Assembly: GCF_033547095.1 (NCBI RefSeq)
Contig: NZ_CP137852.1
Location: 186,001-250,000 of the forward strand
Length of the DNA: 64,000 nt
Reading direction: 5' to 3'
From: Sediminicoccus rosea
Lineage (GTDB): Bacteria > Pseudomonadota > Alphaproteobacteria > Acetobacterales > Acetobacteraceae
The position numbers and the translations under genes are program-made. Of the stretch, positions 32,998 through 41,539 are shown piece after piece; position 1 is the first letter of the stretch, and every line of letters starts with the position of its first letter. The notes below the pieces were generated by a model. It was not told the origin of the DNA. It ran no database searches and worked only from the letters and a program-made list of their open reading frames with translations.

Positions 32998-35900
32998 TTA
33001 TTGCGACCGCTGCGCCGAGATCGTCCCGACGATCCGGCCGACCAGGTCCCGGATCGAGCGGTTGCCGCCCATGGTGGTCAGCGGCAGTTCCACCCCCGTC
33101 CGCTTCTCGACGCCGAGGCGCAGTTCCAGCGCCATCAGGGAGTCCAGGCCGATGTCGATCAGTGGTCGGTCGGGCTCCACCGCCTCGGGCGGCAAGCGGA
33201 GGATGCGGGCCACCTCCTCCCGCACCAGGCCCAGCAGCGCCTCGGTCGCCGCCTCGGGCGAGAGGGCGGAGAGGTCGAGCACCTCCTCGCCGCCCTGCGT
33301 GCCGGTCTGGCCCTGCTCCGCGAAGACATCGGCGAAATACGGGGACCGCAGCACGGCGAGCTTGTTCGCCGCGGGGGACCAGCGGATCACGGAATAGGCG
33401 CTGACGGCCGGCGCCGCCGCCGGGTCGGCCAGCAGGGTGCCCAGATGCGCCAGCGCCTCGGCCGAGGTGACGCCCGAGACGCCGGTGGCGGCGCGCAGCC
33501 GCTCGGCCAGCCCACGCGTGCGGGCAATGACGCCGACATCCGAGATCGCGCCCCAGCAGACCGCCAGCGCCGGCACGCCCCGCGCCCGCAGCCCCAGCAT
33601 CGCCCCCTCCAGGAAGGCATTGCCCACCACATAGGCAGATTGGCCCGGACTGCCGACGAAGGTCGTCGAGGAGGAATAGGCGACGAGGTATTGCAGCGCA
33701 TCCCCCGCGATCGCCGCCTCCACCGCGCGCATGCCGGTCACCTTGGGCCCCAGCACGCGCGCGATCTTCTCGGGCGCGAGGCCGAGGATCATCCCGTCCT
33801 CCAGCACCATCGCGCAGTGGATGACGCCGGCGATGGGGCCGAGTTCGGCGCGCCAGCGGCCAAAGGCGGCCGCGACCGCCGCGGCGTCGGTGATGTCCAG
33901 CGCCTCGGTCCGGAGGTCGGTGCCGGCGGCGCGGGCCTGCGCCACGCGTGCGGCCATCGCCTCGTCCACCGCGCCGCGGCGGGAGACGGCGACGACCGTT
34001 CCCGCCCCCTGCGCGGCGAGCCAGAGCGCGGTCTCCAAGCCGAAGCCGCCGGTCCCGCCCAGCACCACATGCACGCCGGGCGCGGGCTGGAAGCGCGCCG
34101 GTGCCGGCGCCGGCGGAACCGCGGTCATGCTTGGCCGCACCAGGATCTTGCCCAGGTGGCCGGAGGCCTGCATCAGCCGGAACGCATCCGCCACGCGCCC
34201 GCCCTCGAAGGCGAGGTAGGGAATGGGCCGCAGCCGCCCCGTCTCGAACAGCACCATGATGACGCTGACCATGCGCCGCACCGCCGCCGGGTCATGCGCC
34301 AGAAGCTGGTCGATGTCGGCGCCGATATAGGTGATGTTCTTCACGAAGGGCCGCAGGCCCAGGCGCGTGTTGTCGTAGAAGTCCCGCTTGCCGAGCTCGA
34401 CGAAGCGGCCGAAGGGACGGACGAGGCGCAGTGCCGCGCGCATCGCATCGCCCGCGACCGAGTTCAGCACCACGTCCACGCCGCCCACCGCCGCGCGGAT
34501 GCGGTCCTCGACATCCGGCGCGCGGGAATCCACCACGTGGTCGGCGCCCAGATGCCGCAGCAGGGCGCGCTTCTCCGCCGTGCCGGCCGCGGCGACGACG
34601 ATCGCGCCGTGCGCCTTGGCGATCTGCACCGCCGCCATGCCGACGCCGCCCGCGGCCCCCTCGATCAGCACCGTCTCGCCGCGCTTCAGCGCCGCGCGCT
34701 CGATCAGGCCGAACCAGGCGGTGACGAAGGCGACCGGCACGGCGGCCGCCGCCTCCTCCGGCAGCACCTGGCCCAGCGGGAACAGGCGGTCCGCCGGGAG
34801 CGTCAGGTGGGAGGCGAAGGCCTGGGCGCCGAAGCCCATCACGGGATCACCGGGCTGGAAGCCTTGCACCCCCTCGCCCACGCGCAGGACATGGCCGGCG
34901 AATTCGAAGCCGAGCGAGCCGCTGGTCAGCCCCTCGCCCAGGATCTCGGAATCCAGCACGCCGAGGCCCAGCATCACGTCGCGGAAATTCAGGCCGGTCG
35001 CGGTGACCGCCAGCTCCACCTCGCCCGCGCCGGGGGCAAGGCGCGGGGCCAGGGCCCAGGCGAAATCCTCCAGCCCGCGCGGGCCGATGCCGAGCAGGCT
35101 GCGCTCCTCCGCCGCCAGGGCACGGGCGCGCGCCTCCATCCGGCGCGCGGCGCGCGGCACCAGGGCGCCCTCGGCGGTGAGGCGCAACTCGCGCTCCAGC
35201 AGCGGCTCGGCGAGGTGGCGGCGCAGCGCCGCCGCCATCACGGCGGGCGGGGCATCGGGCGTCCAGGCCAGGAGGCAGGTCTCGACGGCCGGGAACTCGT
35301 TCATCAGGCAGCGCGCATAGCCCGCCATGGCCTGCGCCATGGGCGTGGGCATGCCGTCCGCCCCCTGTTCCAGCGCCACGTAGAGGCGGGCGGTCGCCTC
35401 GCCCTCGCTGAGCGCGATGGCCAGCTCGCGCAGGCGCAGCATGCGCTCGCCCAGGGCCGCCGCCTCATCCATCGCCACCGCGGGGGCGGACTCGATCAGG
35501 GCGGGCAGGCCCTCGCCCGGCACGGCTTCCGCGACCCAGGCGGCCGCCTCGGCCGGGGTCTGGACGGGCTGGGGCATGAGGCCGGCCAGACGGGCGGCGA
35601 GGCCATCGCCCTCGCCGCCGAGCAGGGCGAAGGTGTGGCGCCGCGCGCCCTCGGCCTCCGCCGGGCGGCGCGGCGGCTGCGCGAAGACCAGCCGCTCGCC
35701 CGAGGCCGGCAGGCTCGCCTGGCGCAGGGCGACGAAGCCGCGCTGCACCAGCGCCTCATCCGCCTCGGAGGGATAGGGCCAGGCGCCCACCGGCTGCTCC
35801 GGCGAGGGCGAGAAGCGGAACCAGCCGGGCGTCGCGGCATGCAGCACGTCGATCGCCGGGTGGTGCGGCGGGATCGCGACCAGCAGCGGCGGCGCCGCAT

Positions 35901-38900
35901 CGCCCAGGCCCGCCAGCAGGTCGAGTGGGCTTGGCTGCCCGCCATCCAGCGGCGTGACGGCGGCGCAGAGGGCAAGGTCGAACACCGCCCCGCTCCGCTG
36001 GGCATCCGGGCCCAGCACGGGGACGGCCCGGGCGGCGCCGGCGCGGGCCAGCAGGCGCTCGGCCGCCTCCACATCGGCGGCGAGGATGGCGAGCGAGATC
36101 TCGCCCGCGCGGGCCCGCGGCAGCAGGCGCGGCAGCAGCCCGCCCAGGCCCGGCTCCAGCAGCACGAGGCGCAGCCGCCCGCCCTCGCCGGGCGCGGCGA
36201 GGCGGTCCACCACCGTCGCCAGCGCGTCCAGGCTGGGCGCGGCGAAGACGGAGGCGCTCATCACCGCGTCGAGCATGTCGGCATTGGGGGGCGCATCCTG
36301 CCCTGTGGCGAGGATGGCGGGCAGCGCCTCCAGCGTGTGCAGGGCAAGGCGGAGATCGGCGCTCGCCTCCGGATGGCGCGCGGCGAAACCGGCCAGGGCC
36401 GCGCCCGGATCGGCCAGGCCCTGGGTGAGCACGGGGATGGCCTGCGTCGCGGCGAGCTGCTCGGCCTCCTGCCGGGCATCCGTCAGGGCGCGCCAGATGA
36501 CGCGGGCGGGCGGAGCGATGGGTCCGGCGAGGCCGGGGCTGCGCTCGGGCGCGCGGCCTTCGGCCACCATGTTCACCACATGCCCCGCGATGTCGAGCGC
36601 GAGGCCGATCAGCCCCGCGCGCGCCGCCGTATCGGCCGCCGGCAGCGGCCGGGCGAGCGCCTCCGCCATGGCGGCGGTGAGGTCGGCCGGGCCGGCGCGC
36701 CAGGGCTGGAGGCGCTGCTCGATGATGCGGTCCGCCTCGCGCCAGGCGGCGAAGGTCACGCGGCGCATCACCACGCCCTCGCCCCGGCCGACGAGGCGGC
36801 CATCGGCCGAGAGCAGCTCGATGTCGAAGACTCGCGCATCGGCGGTCTGGCGCGTGAGGCGCGCCACGGAACGCACCACGGGCTCGCCCGGCACATAGAG
36901 CGAGAGGCGGCCGATCCGCACCGGCAGCTCGCCCAGCACCTGCCCTGGCTTCTGCGGGATGCCGAGGAAGATGCCGTGGAAGGCGGCGTCATAGCTGGCC
37001 GGCTCGATCACCAGGGTGTCGGTGAAGAAGCCGAGATCGGGGGCGGTGCCGGAGATCTCGGTGATGACCGTGTTACCGGCGGCGCGGGCGGAGCGCGCCG
37101 CGCGGAAGGCCCCGCCATAGCCCAGGCGGCAGGCGGCGGTGGCGGCGTAGATCGCCGCCGCGTCATGCGCCTCGCCGCCCGCCGGAACGGGCTGCGGCTG
37201 CGGCTGGGCAGCGGGCTCGGGCAGCAGGATGGCGCGCGCATGCAGGGTGAAGCCGGCGCCCGCATCCAGCCGGGGCCGCGCGCGGATCTCCACCACGCGC
37301 TCCGCCTCGTGCCAGAGGATGCTGAGTTCCTGCGCCTGTTCCAGGCTCAGGGCGCGCAGGATGTCGAGGTCAAGGATGCGCAGGCGGCTCGTGCCATGCA
37401 CCTCGCGGCCCACGGCCAGCATCATTTCCATGTAGGCGGTGGCAGGGACGATGACCTGCCCATCCACCTTGTGCCCGGCCAGGAAGGGCTGCGTCGGCAC
37501 GCTCAGCATATGGCGCCATTCCGGACCGCCGGGGGCGAGGCGCGCGCCGATCAGCGCATGCAGCGGCGCGCCGCCATGGCTCGGGCCATAGATGCCATAG
37601 GCCTCGGGCGTCGCGCCGATCACGTATTCCTGGCGGTCCCAGCGCATCAGCGGCAGGTCCCGCACGCCCGGCGCCGGGCCGGTGGCCAAGGGGGCGCCCG
37701 CGAGGGGAGCGCCCTTCACCACCGCCTCGAGCAGGATGCGGGCGATCGGGTCCGCCTCCTCCGCGCCGCGGCCCTGGGTGAGCGTCGCGATCGCGGCGGC
37801 GCGCACCCCGGCATGGCGCGCGACATCGGCCACCAGCGAGCCCAGGATCGGGCGCGGGCCGATCTCGATGAACAGCTCCGCCCGGCCCAGCGCCGTCGTC
37901 ACCGCATCCTGGAAGAGCACGGGCGCGCGGATGTTGGACCACCAATAGGCGCCATCCAGCGCCGCGCCCGCCACCTCCGCCCCGGTGACGGAGGAGATCA
38001 TCGGCACGCGCGTCGGCCCGGGACGCAGCCCGGCCAGCGCCGCCACCGTCGCCTCCCGTCCCGGATCGAGGATGCGGCTGTGGAAGGGGTAGGCCACGTC
38101 GAGCGTGACGGAGGCGATGCGCGCGCGCCGCGCCGTCCGCAGCACCTCCGCCAGGGCCTGGCTGGTGCCGGAGAGGGTGGTGGAGCCGGGCGCGTTGCGC
38201 GCGGCGATCTCGACCTCGTCCGTGCCGGCCTCGGCGATGATCTCGGCCGCGCGCGTGGCGTCGCAGGCCAGCACAGCCATGCCGCCCAGGCCCTGCACCA
38301 CCTCCTGCCCCGCGCTGCGGACCACGATGAGCCGCGCCGCATCCTCGGGCGAGAGCGCGCCGGAGGCGGCGGCCGCCGCCACCTCGCCCACCGAATGGCC
38401 GAGCACCACGTCGGGCCGCAGGCCTTCCGCCGCCAACGCGGCGCAGAGCGAGAGCTGGATCGCCATCAGCAGCGGCTGCATGGCGCTGGTGGCGGCGATG
38501 CGCTGCGCCACATCCTCGGCCAGCATGGTCTCCAGCGGGCAGATGCCGCCGGCGGCGCGGATGCGTGCGGCCCATTCGTCGAAGGCGGCACGGAAGACGG
38601 CATTGCCGTGATAGGCGGCGCGGCCCATGCCCGGCCATTGCGTGCCATTGCCGGAGAAGACGAAGGCGATGCGCGCCTGACGGGCGATGGCCTCGCCCAC
38701 CGCCAGGTCGGGGCGGGCGAGATCCGGCTCCATCAGCGCCGGCGGCACGACGCCGCCCTGCGCCAGGTCCAGCACCAGGCGATGCGGCAGCCGGTCCCGC
38801 CCGGCCTGGGCGGCCGCGGCCACGGCAGCGGCGCCGAGCCGCTCGACCGGTTCCAGATAGGCGGCGGCCAGCTCCCGCAGGGCCGCCTTGCTGTGCGCGG

Positions 38901-40314
38901 AGATGACGAGGTAGCGGGCCGCGGCGCCCGCGGCTTCCCCCGTGGCGGGGGCCGGGCGCTCCGGCGCGGTGCCGATCACGGCATGGGCGTTGGTGCCGCC
39001 GAAGCCGTAGTTGCACAGACCGGCCAGCAGCGGACCCTCGGCCGCCAGCTCGACCGCCTGCGCCGCGGGGGCGAGGCCGAGGCCGGCCACGTCGATGTCG
39101 GGGTTCAGCTCCTCCAGGTAGAGCGTCGCGGGGTAGCGCCGGCGCTCCAGCGCGAGGACGAGCTTCGCGAGGCCGGCCATGCCGGAGGCGGATTCCAGGT
39201 GGCCGATATTGGACTTCACCGAACCCACCGGCAGCGGCGCGCGGCGATGCCGGCCAAGGGATTCCCCGATGGCGCGTGCCTCGATCGGGTCGCCCACGCG
39301 GGTGCCGGTGCCATGCGCCTCGACGAAGGCCAGCGCATCGGGCGAGATGCCGGACTGGCGGTAGATGGCCTCCAGCAGGTCCCGCTGGCCGGTGAGCGAC
39401 GGGAGGGAGATGCCGTTGGTTCGGCCGTCGGAATTCACGCCGATCGCGTGCAGCACGGCACGCGGGCCGGCGGCGCCGAAGCCCCCGCCAAGGCCGGACC
39501 CGGCGCGCGCCAGCACGAGCATGACCGCGCCCTCGGCGCGCACATAGCCATCGCCCTTGGCGGAGAAGGGCCGGCAGCGTCCGGTGGGGGAGAGCATGCC
39601 GGCGCGGGAGAAGCCGATGAAGGGCGCCGGCGAGGAAAGCATGTTCACGCCGCCGACCAGAGCGAGCTCGATCCGCCCCGCCTCCAGCGCCGCCGCCGCC
39701 TGGGCGAGCGCCACGATGGAGGAGGAGCAGGCGGTGTCGAGCGTGAGGCTCGGCCCCTTCAGGTCATAGGCGTAGGAAATCCGGTTGGAGACCAGGGCCA
39801 GGCTGTTGCCGGTCATGAAATGGGCGTCGAGCGCCGAGACGTCGAGCAGCGGCACATCGGCATAATCGGTGGCCGAGGCGCCGACGAAGACGCCCACCTG
39901 CCGCCCGGCGAGGCTCGCGGGCGCGATGCCGGCATCCTCCAGCGCCTCCCAGGTCACTTCCAGCAGGACGCGCTGCTGCGGGTCCATCTGCTCCGCCTCG
40001 CGGCGGGACATGCCGAAGGCCGCGGCGTCGAAGGAGAGCCCCTCCTCCAGATAGCCGCCCGCGAAGGTGTAGGCGGTGCCGCGCGCGGTGGTGTCGGTGC
40101 TGAGGAAGCGCTCGGGCCGCCAGCGATCCGCCGGCGAAATGTCCCGCACGGCCGATCCGCCCGCCTCCAGCAGCGCCCAGAGTGCGCGGAGGTCCGCCGC
40201 CCCCGGGAGCCGGGCGGCGAGGCCGAGGATGTCAAGCGGAGCAGGGAAGTTCAGGATCAACGCAGTGTCCAGGAGGGTTGGGGTGGCGAGGATCGGCGCC
40301 ATGCGGGCGCCCAT
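32998..40314 (-). CDS. Type I reducing polyketide synthase, single module
   Basis: This 2438-residue protein has one full reducing module. KS (about 26-450) has C196 in DTACSSS, H334 in HGTGT and H372 in NIGH. AT (545-850) has GHSVGE with S641 and YPFHS at 742-746. DH (915-1195) has H948 in an HxxxGxxxxP motif and D1109. A degenerate methyltransferase-like region lies at about 1230-1500, with LEPGLGG where a SAM motif should be. ER (1745-2062) has GAAGGVGMA; KR (2075-2300) has GGTGGFG and S/Y2228/N2232; ACP has S2392 in GLDSLMALEL. There is no thioesterase. The order matches highly reducing iterative synthases, so a saturated long acyl chain is likely. ATG 40302 is an alternative start. Confidence 0.95.
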   Translation of the reverse strand: MGARMAPILATPTLLDTALILNFPAPLDILGLAARLPGAADLRALWALLEAGGSAVRDISPADRWRPERFLSTDTTARGTAYTFAGGYLEEGLSFDAAAFGMSRREAEQMDPQQRVLLEVTWEALEDAGIAPASLAGRQVGVFVGASATDYADVPLLDVSALDAHFMTGNSLALVSNRISYAYDLKGPSLTLDTACSSSIVALAQAAAALEAGRIELALVGGVNMLSSPAPFIGFSRAGMLSPTGRCRPFSAKGDGYVRAEGAVMLVLARAGSGLGGGFGAAGPRAVLHAIGVNSDGRTNGISLPSLTGQRDLLEAIYRQSGISPDALAFVEAHGTGTRVGDPIEARAIGESLGRHRRAPLPVGSVKSNIGHLESASGMAGLAKLVLALERRRYPATLYLEELNPDIDVAGLGLAPAAQAVELAAEGPLLAGLCNYGFGGTNAHAVIGTAPERPAPATGEAAGAAARYLVISAHSKAALRELAAAYLEPVERLGAAAVAAAAQAGRDRLPHRLVLDLAQGGVVPPALMEPDLARPDLAVGEAIARQARIAFVFSGNGTQWPGMGRAAYHGNAVFRAAFDEWAARIRAAGGICPLETMLAEDVAQRIAATSAMQPLLMAIQLSLCAALAAEGLRPDVVLGHSVGEVAAAAASGALSPEDAARLIVVRSAGQEVVQGLGGMAVLACDATRAAEIIAEAGTDEVEIAARNAPGSTTLSGTSQALAEVLRTARRARIASVTLDVAYPFHSRILDPGREATVAALAGLRPGPTRVPMISSVTGAEVAGAALDGAYWWSNIRAPVLFQDAVTTALGRAELFIEIGPRPILGSLVADVARHAGVRAAAIATLTQGRGAEEADPIARILLEAVVKGAPLAGAPLATGPAPGVRDLPLMRWDRQEYVIGATPEAYGIYGPSHGGAPLHALIGARLAPGGPEWRHMLSVPTQPFLAGHKVDGQVIVPATAYMEMMLAVGREVHGTSRLRILDLDILRALSLEQAQELSILWHEAERVVEIRARPRLDAGAGFTLHARAILLPEPAAQPQPQPVPAGGEAHDAAAIYAATAACRLGYGGAFRAARSARAAGNTVITEISGTAPDLGFFTDTLVIEPASYDAAFHGIFLGIPQKPGQVLGELPVRIGRLSLYVPGEPVVRSVARLTRQTADARVFDIELLSADGRLVGRGEGVVMRRVTFAAWREADRIIEQRLQPWRAGPADLTAAMAEALARPLPAADTAARAGLIGLALDIAGHVVNMVAEGRAPERSPGLAGPIAPPARVIWRALTDARQEAEQLAATQAIPVLTQGLADPGAALAGFAARHPEASADLRLALHTLEALPAILATGQDAPPNADMLDAVMSASVFAAPSLDALATVVDRLAAPGEGGRLRLVLLEPGLGGLLPRLLPRARAGEISLAILAADVEAAERLLARAGAARAVPVLGPDAQRSGAVFDLALCAAVTPLDGGQPSPLDLLAGLGDAAPPLLVAIPPHHPAIDVLHAATPGWFRFSPSPEQPVGAWPYPSEADEALVQRGFVALRQASLPASGERLVFAQPPRRPAEAEGARRHTFALLGGEGDGLAARLAGLMPQPVQTPAEAAAWVAEAVPGEGLPALIESAPAVAMDEAAALGERMLRLRELAIALSEGEATARLYVALEQGADGMPTPMAQAMAGYARCLMNEFPAVETCLLAWTPDAPPAVMAAALRRHLAEPLLERELRLTAEGALVPRAARRMEARARALAAEERSLLGIGPRGLEDFAWALAPRLAPGAGEVELAVTATGLNFRDVMLGLGVLDSEILGEGLTSGSLGFEFAGHVLRVGEGVQGFQPGDPVMGFGAQAFASHLTLPADRLFPLGQVLPEEAAAAVPVAFVTAWFGLIERAALKRGETVLIEGAAGGVGMAAVQIAKAHGAIVVAAAGTAEKRALLRHLGADHVVDSRAPDVEDRIRAAVGGVDVVLNSVAGDAMRAALRLVRPFGRFVELGKRDFYDNTRLGLRPFVKNITYIGADIDQLLAHDPAAVRRMVSVIMVLFETGRLRPIPYLAFEGGRVADAFRLMQASGHLGKILVRPSMTAVPPAPAPARFQPAPGVHVVLGGTGGFGLETALWLAAQGAGTVVAVSRRGAVDEAMAARVAQARAAGTDLRTEALDITDAAAVAAAFGRWRAELGPIAGVIHCAMVLEDGMILGLAPEKIARVLGPKVTGMRAVEAAIAGDALQYLVAYSSSTTFVGSPGQSAYVVGNAFLEGAMLGLRARGVPALAVCWGAISDVGVIARTRGLAERLRAATGVSGVTSAEALAHLGTLLADPAAAPAVSAYSVIRWSPAANKLAVLRSPYFADVFAEQGQTGTQGGEEVLDLSALSPEAATEALLGLVREEVARILRLPPEAVEPDRPLIDIGLDSLMALELRLGVEKRTGVELPLTTMGGNRSIRDLVGRIVGTISAQRSQ

Positions 40315-40488
40315 CCCGGGATGGTCTCGTGCGGCTGGTTCAGTCTGGGCGTATCATCCCCTGAACGTGCTGGGCTGGCGCACTGGCCGGCCCCCTCTGC
40401 TGCCCTCCTCACTCCGATGGCTTGGAACCTCTGGACACACCTTGGCAAGACGGATTGAACAAGAGTTTTCGGACCAGACTGCTCCTGG

Positions 40489-40537
40489 CAGGCGAATCCC
40501 GACAGGCAATAGGCAACAGGCGATTCTCAGCAGGCGC
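40489..40537 (+). repeat. Heptamer-phased direct repeats (YAGGCRM)
   Basis: Units matching YAGGCRM start at 40489, 40503, 40510, 40517 and 40531, that is, at exact multiples of seven bases (0, 14, 21, 28, 42); two intervening heptamers at 40496 and 40524 do not match. This could be a multi-site operator in which proteins bind at short, regular spacing, or the remnant of a 7-bp tandem repeat. Confidence 0.6.
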
Positions 40538-40551
40538 GGTGTCGCGTGCGC

Positions 40552-40592
40552 ATTGTAACAGAGGGGCGTCGTCATTGCCTTCCCCTTACAAT
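40552..40592. repeat. Long inverted repeat in divergent promoter
   Basis: ATTGTAA (40552-40558) and TTACAAT (40586-40592) are perfect inverse copies. Just inside them GGGG (40562-40565) and CCCC (40582-40585) extend the pairing after a short bulge. It may be a cruciform, an RNA stem-loop in a leader, or two half-sites of an operator about three helical turns apart. Confidence 0.5.
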
Positions 40593-40716
40593 CGGATACG
40601 CTATTTTCATCTCTCGATTCAAGTTTCCCCAATCCCCGCTCCCGCCCATGGGGCCGCTCAGCCTGGAGGCCGGATGGTGAAGGAGGCGCGGCGCGCCCTG
40701 CCGGGAGGCACCCTCG

Positions 40717-41538
40717 ATGACTGAGGCCGGGCCCGGCTGGGCGCTCGTCACCGGCGGTTCCAGCGGCATCGGCGAGGCCTTGGCGGCGGGGCTCCTGGCC
40801 CGGGGCCTGCGCCTGGTGCTGGTCGCGCGGGATGCCGGCCGGCTGGCGGCCGCCCAGGCGCGGCTGGCGGCGGGGCATGCGGGCGGCCCGCCGATCGAGA
40901 CGCTGGCGCTGGATGTGGGGGAGGCGCCGGCGGTGGCCGCCGCCATGGACGGGCTGGTCGGGCGCCTCGGACCACCCGCCTGGGTTGTGACGAGCGCGGG
41001 CATTGCGTTGCCCGGCCGCTTCCTGGACCAGCCCCTGGCCGAGCACGAGGCCCAGTTCCGCGCCAACTACCTCGGCACCCTCAACATCCTGCATGCGCTG
41101 GCACCTTCCATGGCGCGGGCCGGGCGCGGGCAGGTGGTGCTGCTTTCCTCCGCCGCGGCGCTCGGCGGCTTCGCGGGCTATGCCGCCTATGCCCCCTCCA
41201 AATGGGCGATCCGGGGCCTGGGGGAGATCCTGGAGCTGGAGCTCGGCGCCCATGGGGTGCGGGTGCTGACCGCCTTCCCGCCCGACACCGACACGCCGCA
41301 ACTGGCCGAGGAGCGCGCCCGTCGCCCGGCCTTCACGGCGCGCTTCGCGGGCGGCGGCACGGCCCTCAGCCCGGCCTTCGTGGCCGCGCGCATCCTGGGC
41401 GCGGCCGATCGCGGCGCCCGGCGGGTGGCGCCCGGCTTCGGCGCCAGCCTTCTGCTCTGGGCCGGGCGCCCCTGGGCGCGCTATCTGGAGGCGGCACAGC
41501 GCCGGCTGCTGCGCCGGCACCCCGAGGATTCCCGCTGA
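40717..41538 (+). CDS. SDR reductase, 3-ketodihydrosphingosine-reductase-like
   Basis: This 273-residue short-chain dehydrogenase has TGGSSGIGE at 12-20 (NADP binding), serine 144/145, tyrosine 158 and lysine 162 (YAPSK) as catalytic residues. The segment AFPPDTDTPQLAEE (187-200) closely resembles the PPDTDTPG stretch of animal 3-ketodihydrosphingosine reductase (KDSR), which most SDRs lack. The likely reaction is NADPH reduction of the beta-amino ketone made by the oxoamine synthase to an amino alcohol. A good ribosome-binding site (GGGAGG) precedes the ATG. It heads the six-gene rightward operon; the P450 gene begins one base after its stop. Confidence 0.85.
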   Translation: MTEAGPGWALVTGGSSGIGEALAAGLLARGLRLVLVARDAGRLAAAQARLAAGHAGGPPIETLALDVGEAPAVAAAMDGLVGRLGPPAWVVTSAGIALPGRFLDQPLAEHEAQFRANYLGTLNILHALAPSMARAGRGQVVLLSSAAALGGFAGYAAYAPSKWAIRGLGEILELELGAHGVRVLTAFPPDTDTPQLAEERARRPAFTARFAGGGTALSPAFVAARILGAADRGARRVAPGFGASLLLWAGRPWARYLEAAQRRLLRRHPEDSR

Positions 41539-41539
41539 C

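Larger units (their letters stand above)
40315..40716. promoter_or_regulatory. Divergent control region between PKS and SDR operons
   Basis: These 402 bases carry no supported gene and are AT-richer than the flanks. They hold a run of 7-bp-phased repeats (40489-40537), a long inverted repeat (40552-40592), and three GANTC sites (40494, 40522, 40614). A TATTTT at 40602-40607 could be a rightward -10. AAGGAGG at 40680-40686 and GGGAGG at 40703-40708 lie before the SDR start. The region should contain promoters for both arms of the lipid cluster. Confidence 0.5.

Noticed and set aside
32998-40314. PUFA synthase or type I fatty acid synthase
   Set aside because: There are no tandem ACPs, no FabA-like dehydratase pair and no phosphopantetheinyl transferase or thioesterase domain; the single ACP and KS-AT-DH-MT-ER-KR order fit a reducing PKS better.
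32848-40458. Plus-strand open frame of 2536 codons antisense to the PKS
   Set aside because: The minus strand encodes every catalytic motif of the PKS; the plus-strand frame is histidine/arginine/glycine-rich without any fold signature, a third-position GC artefact.
40422-40724. Possible 100-codon gene in the PKS/SDR divergent region
   Set aside because: No ribosome-binding site, no recognisable fold, and it would run through the promoter repeats into the SDR start.
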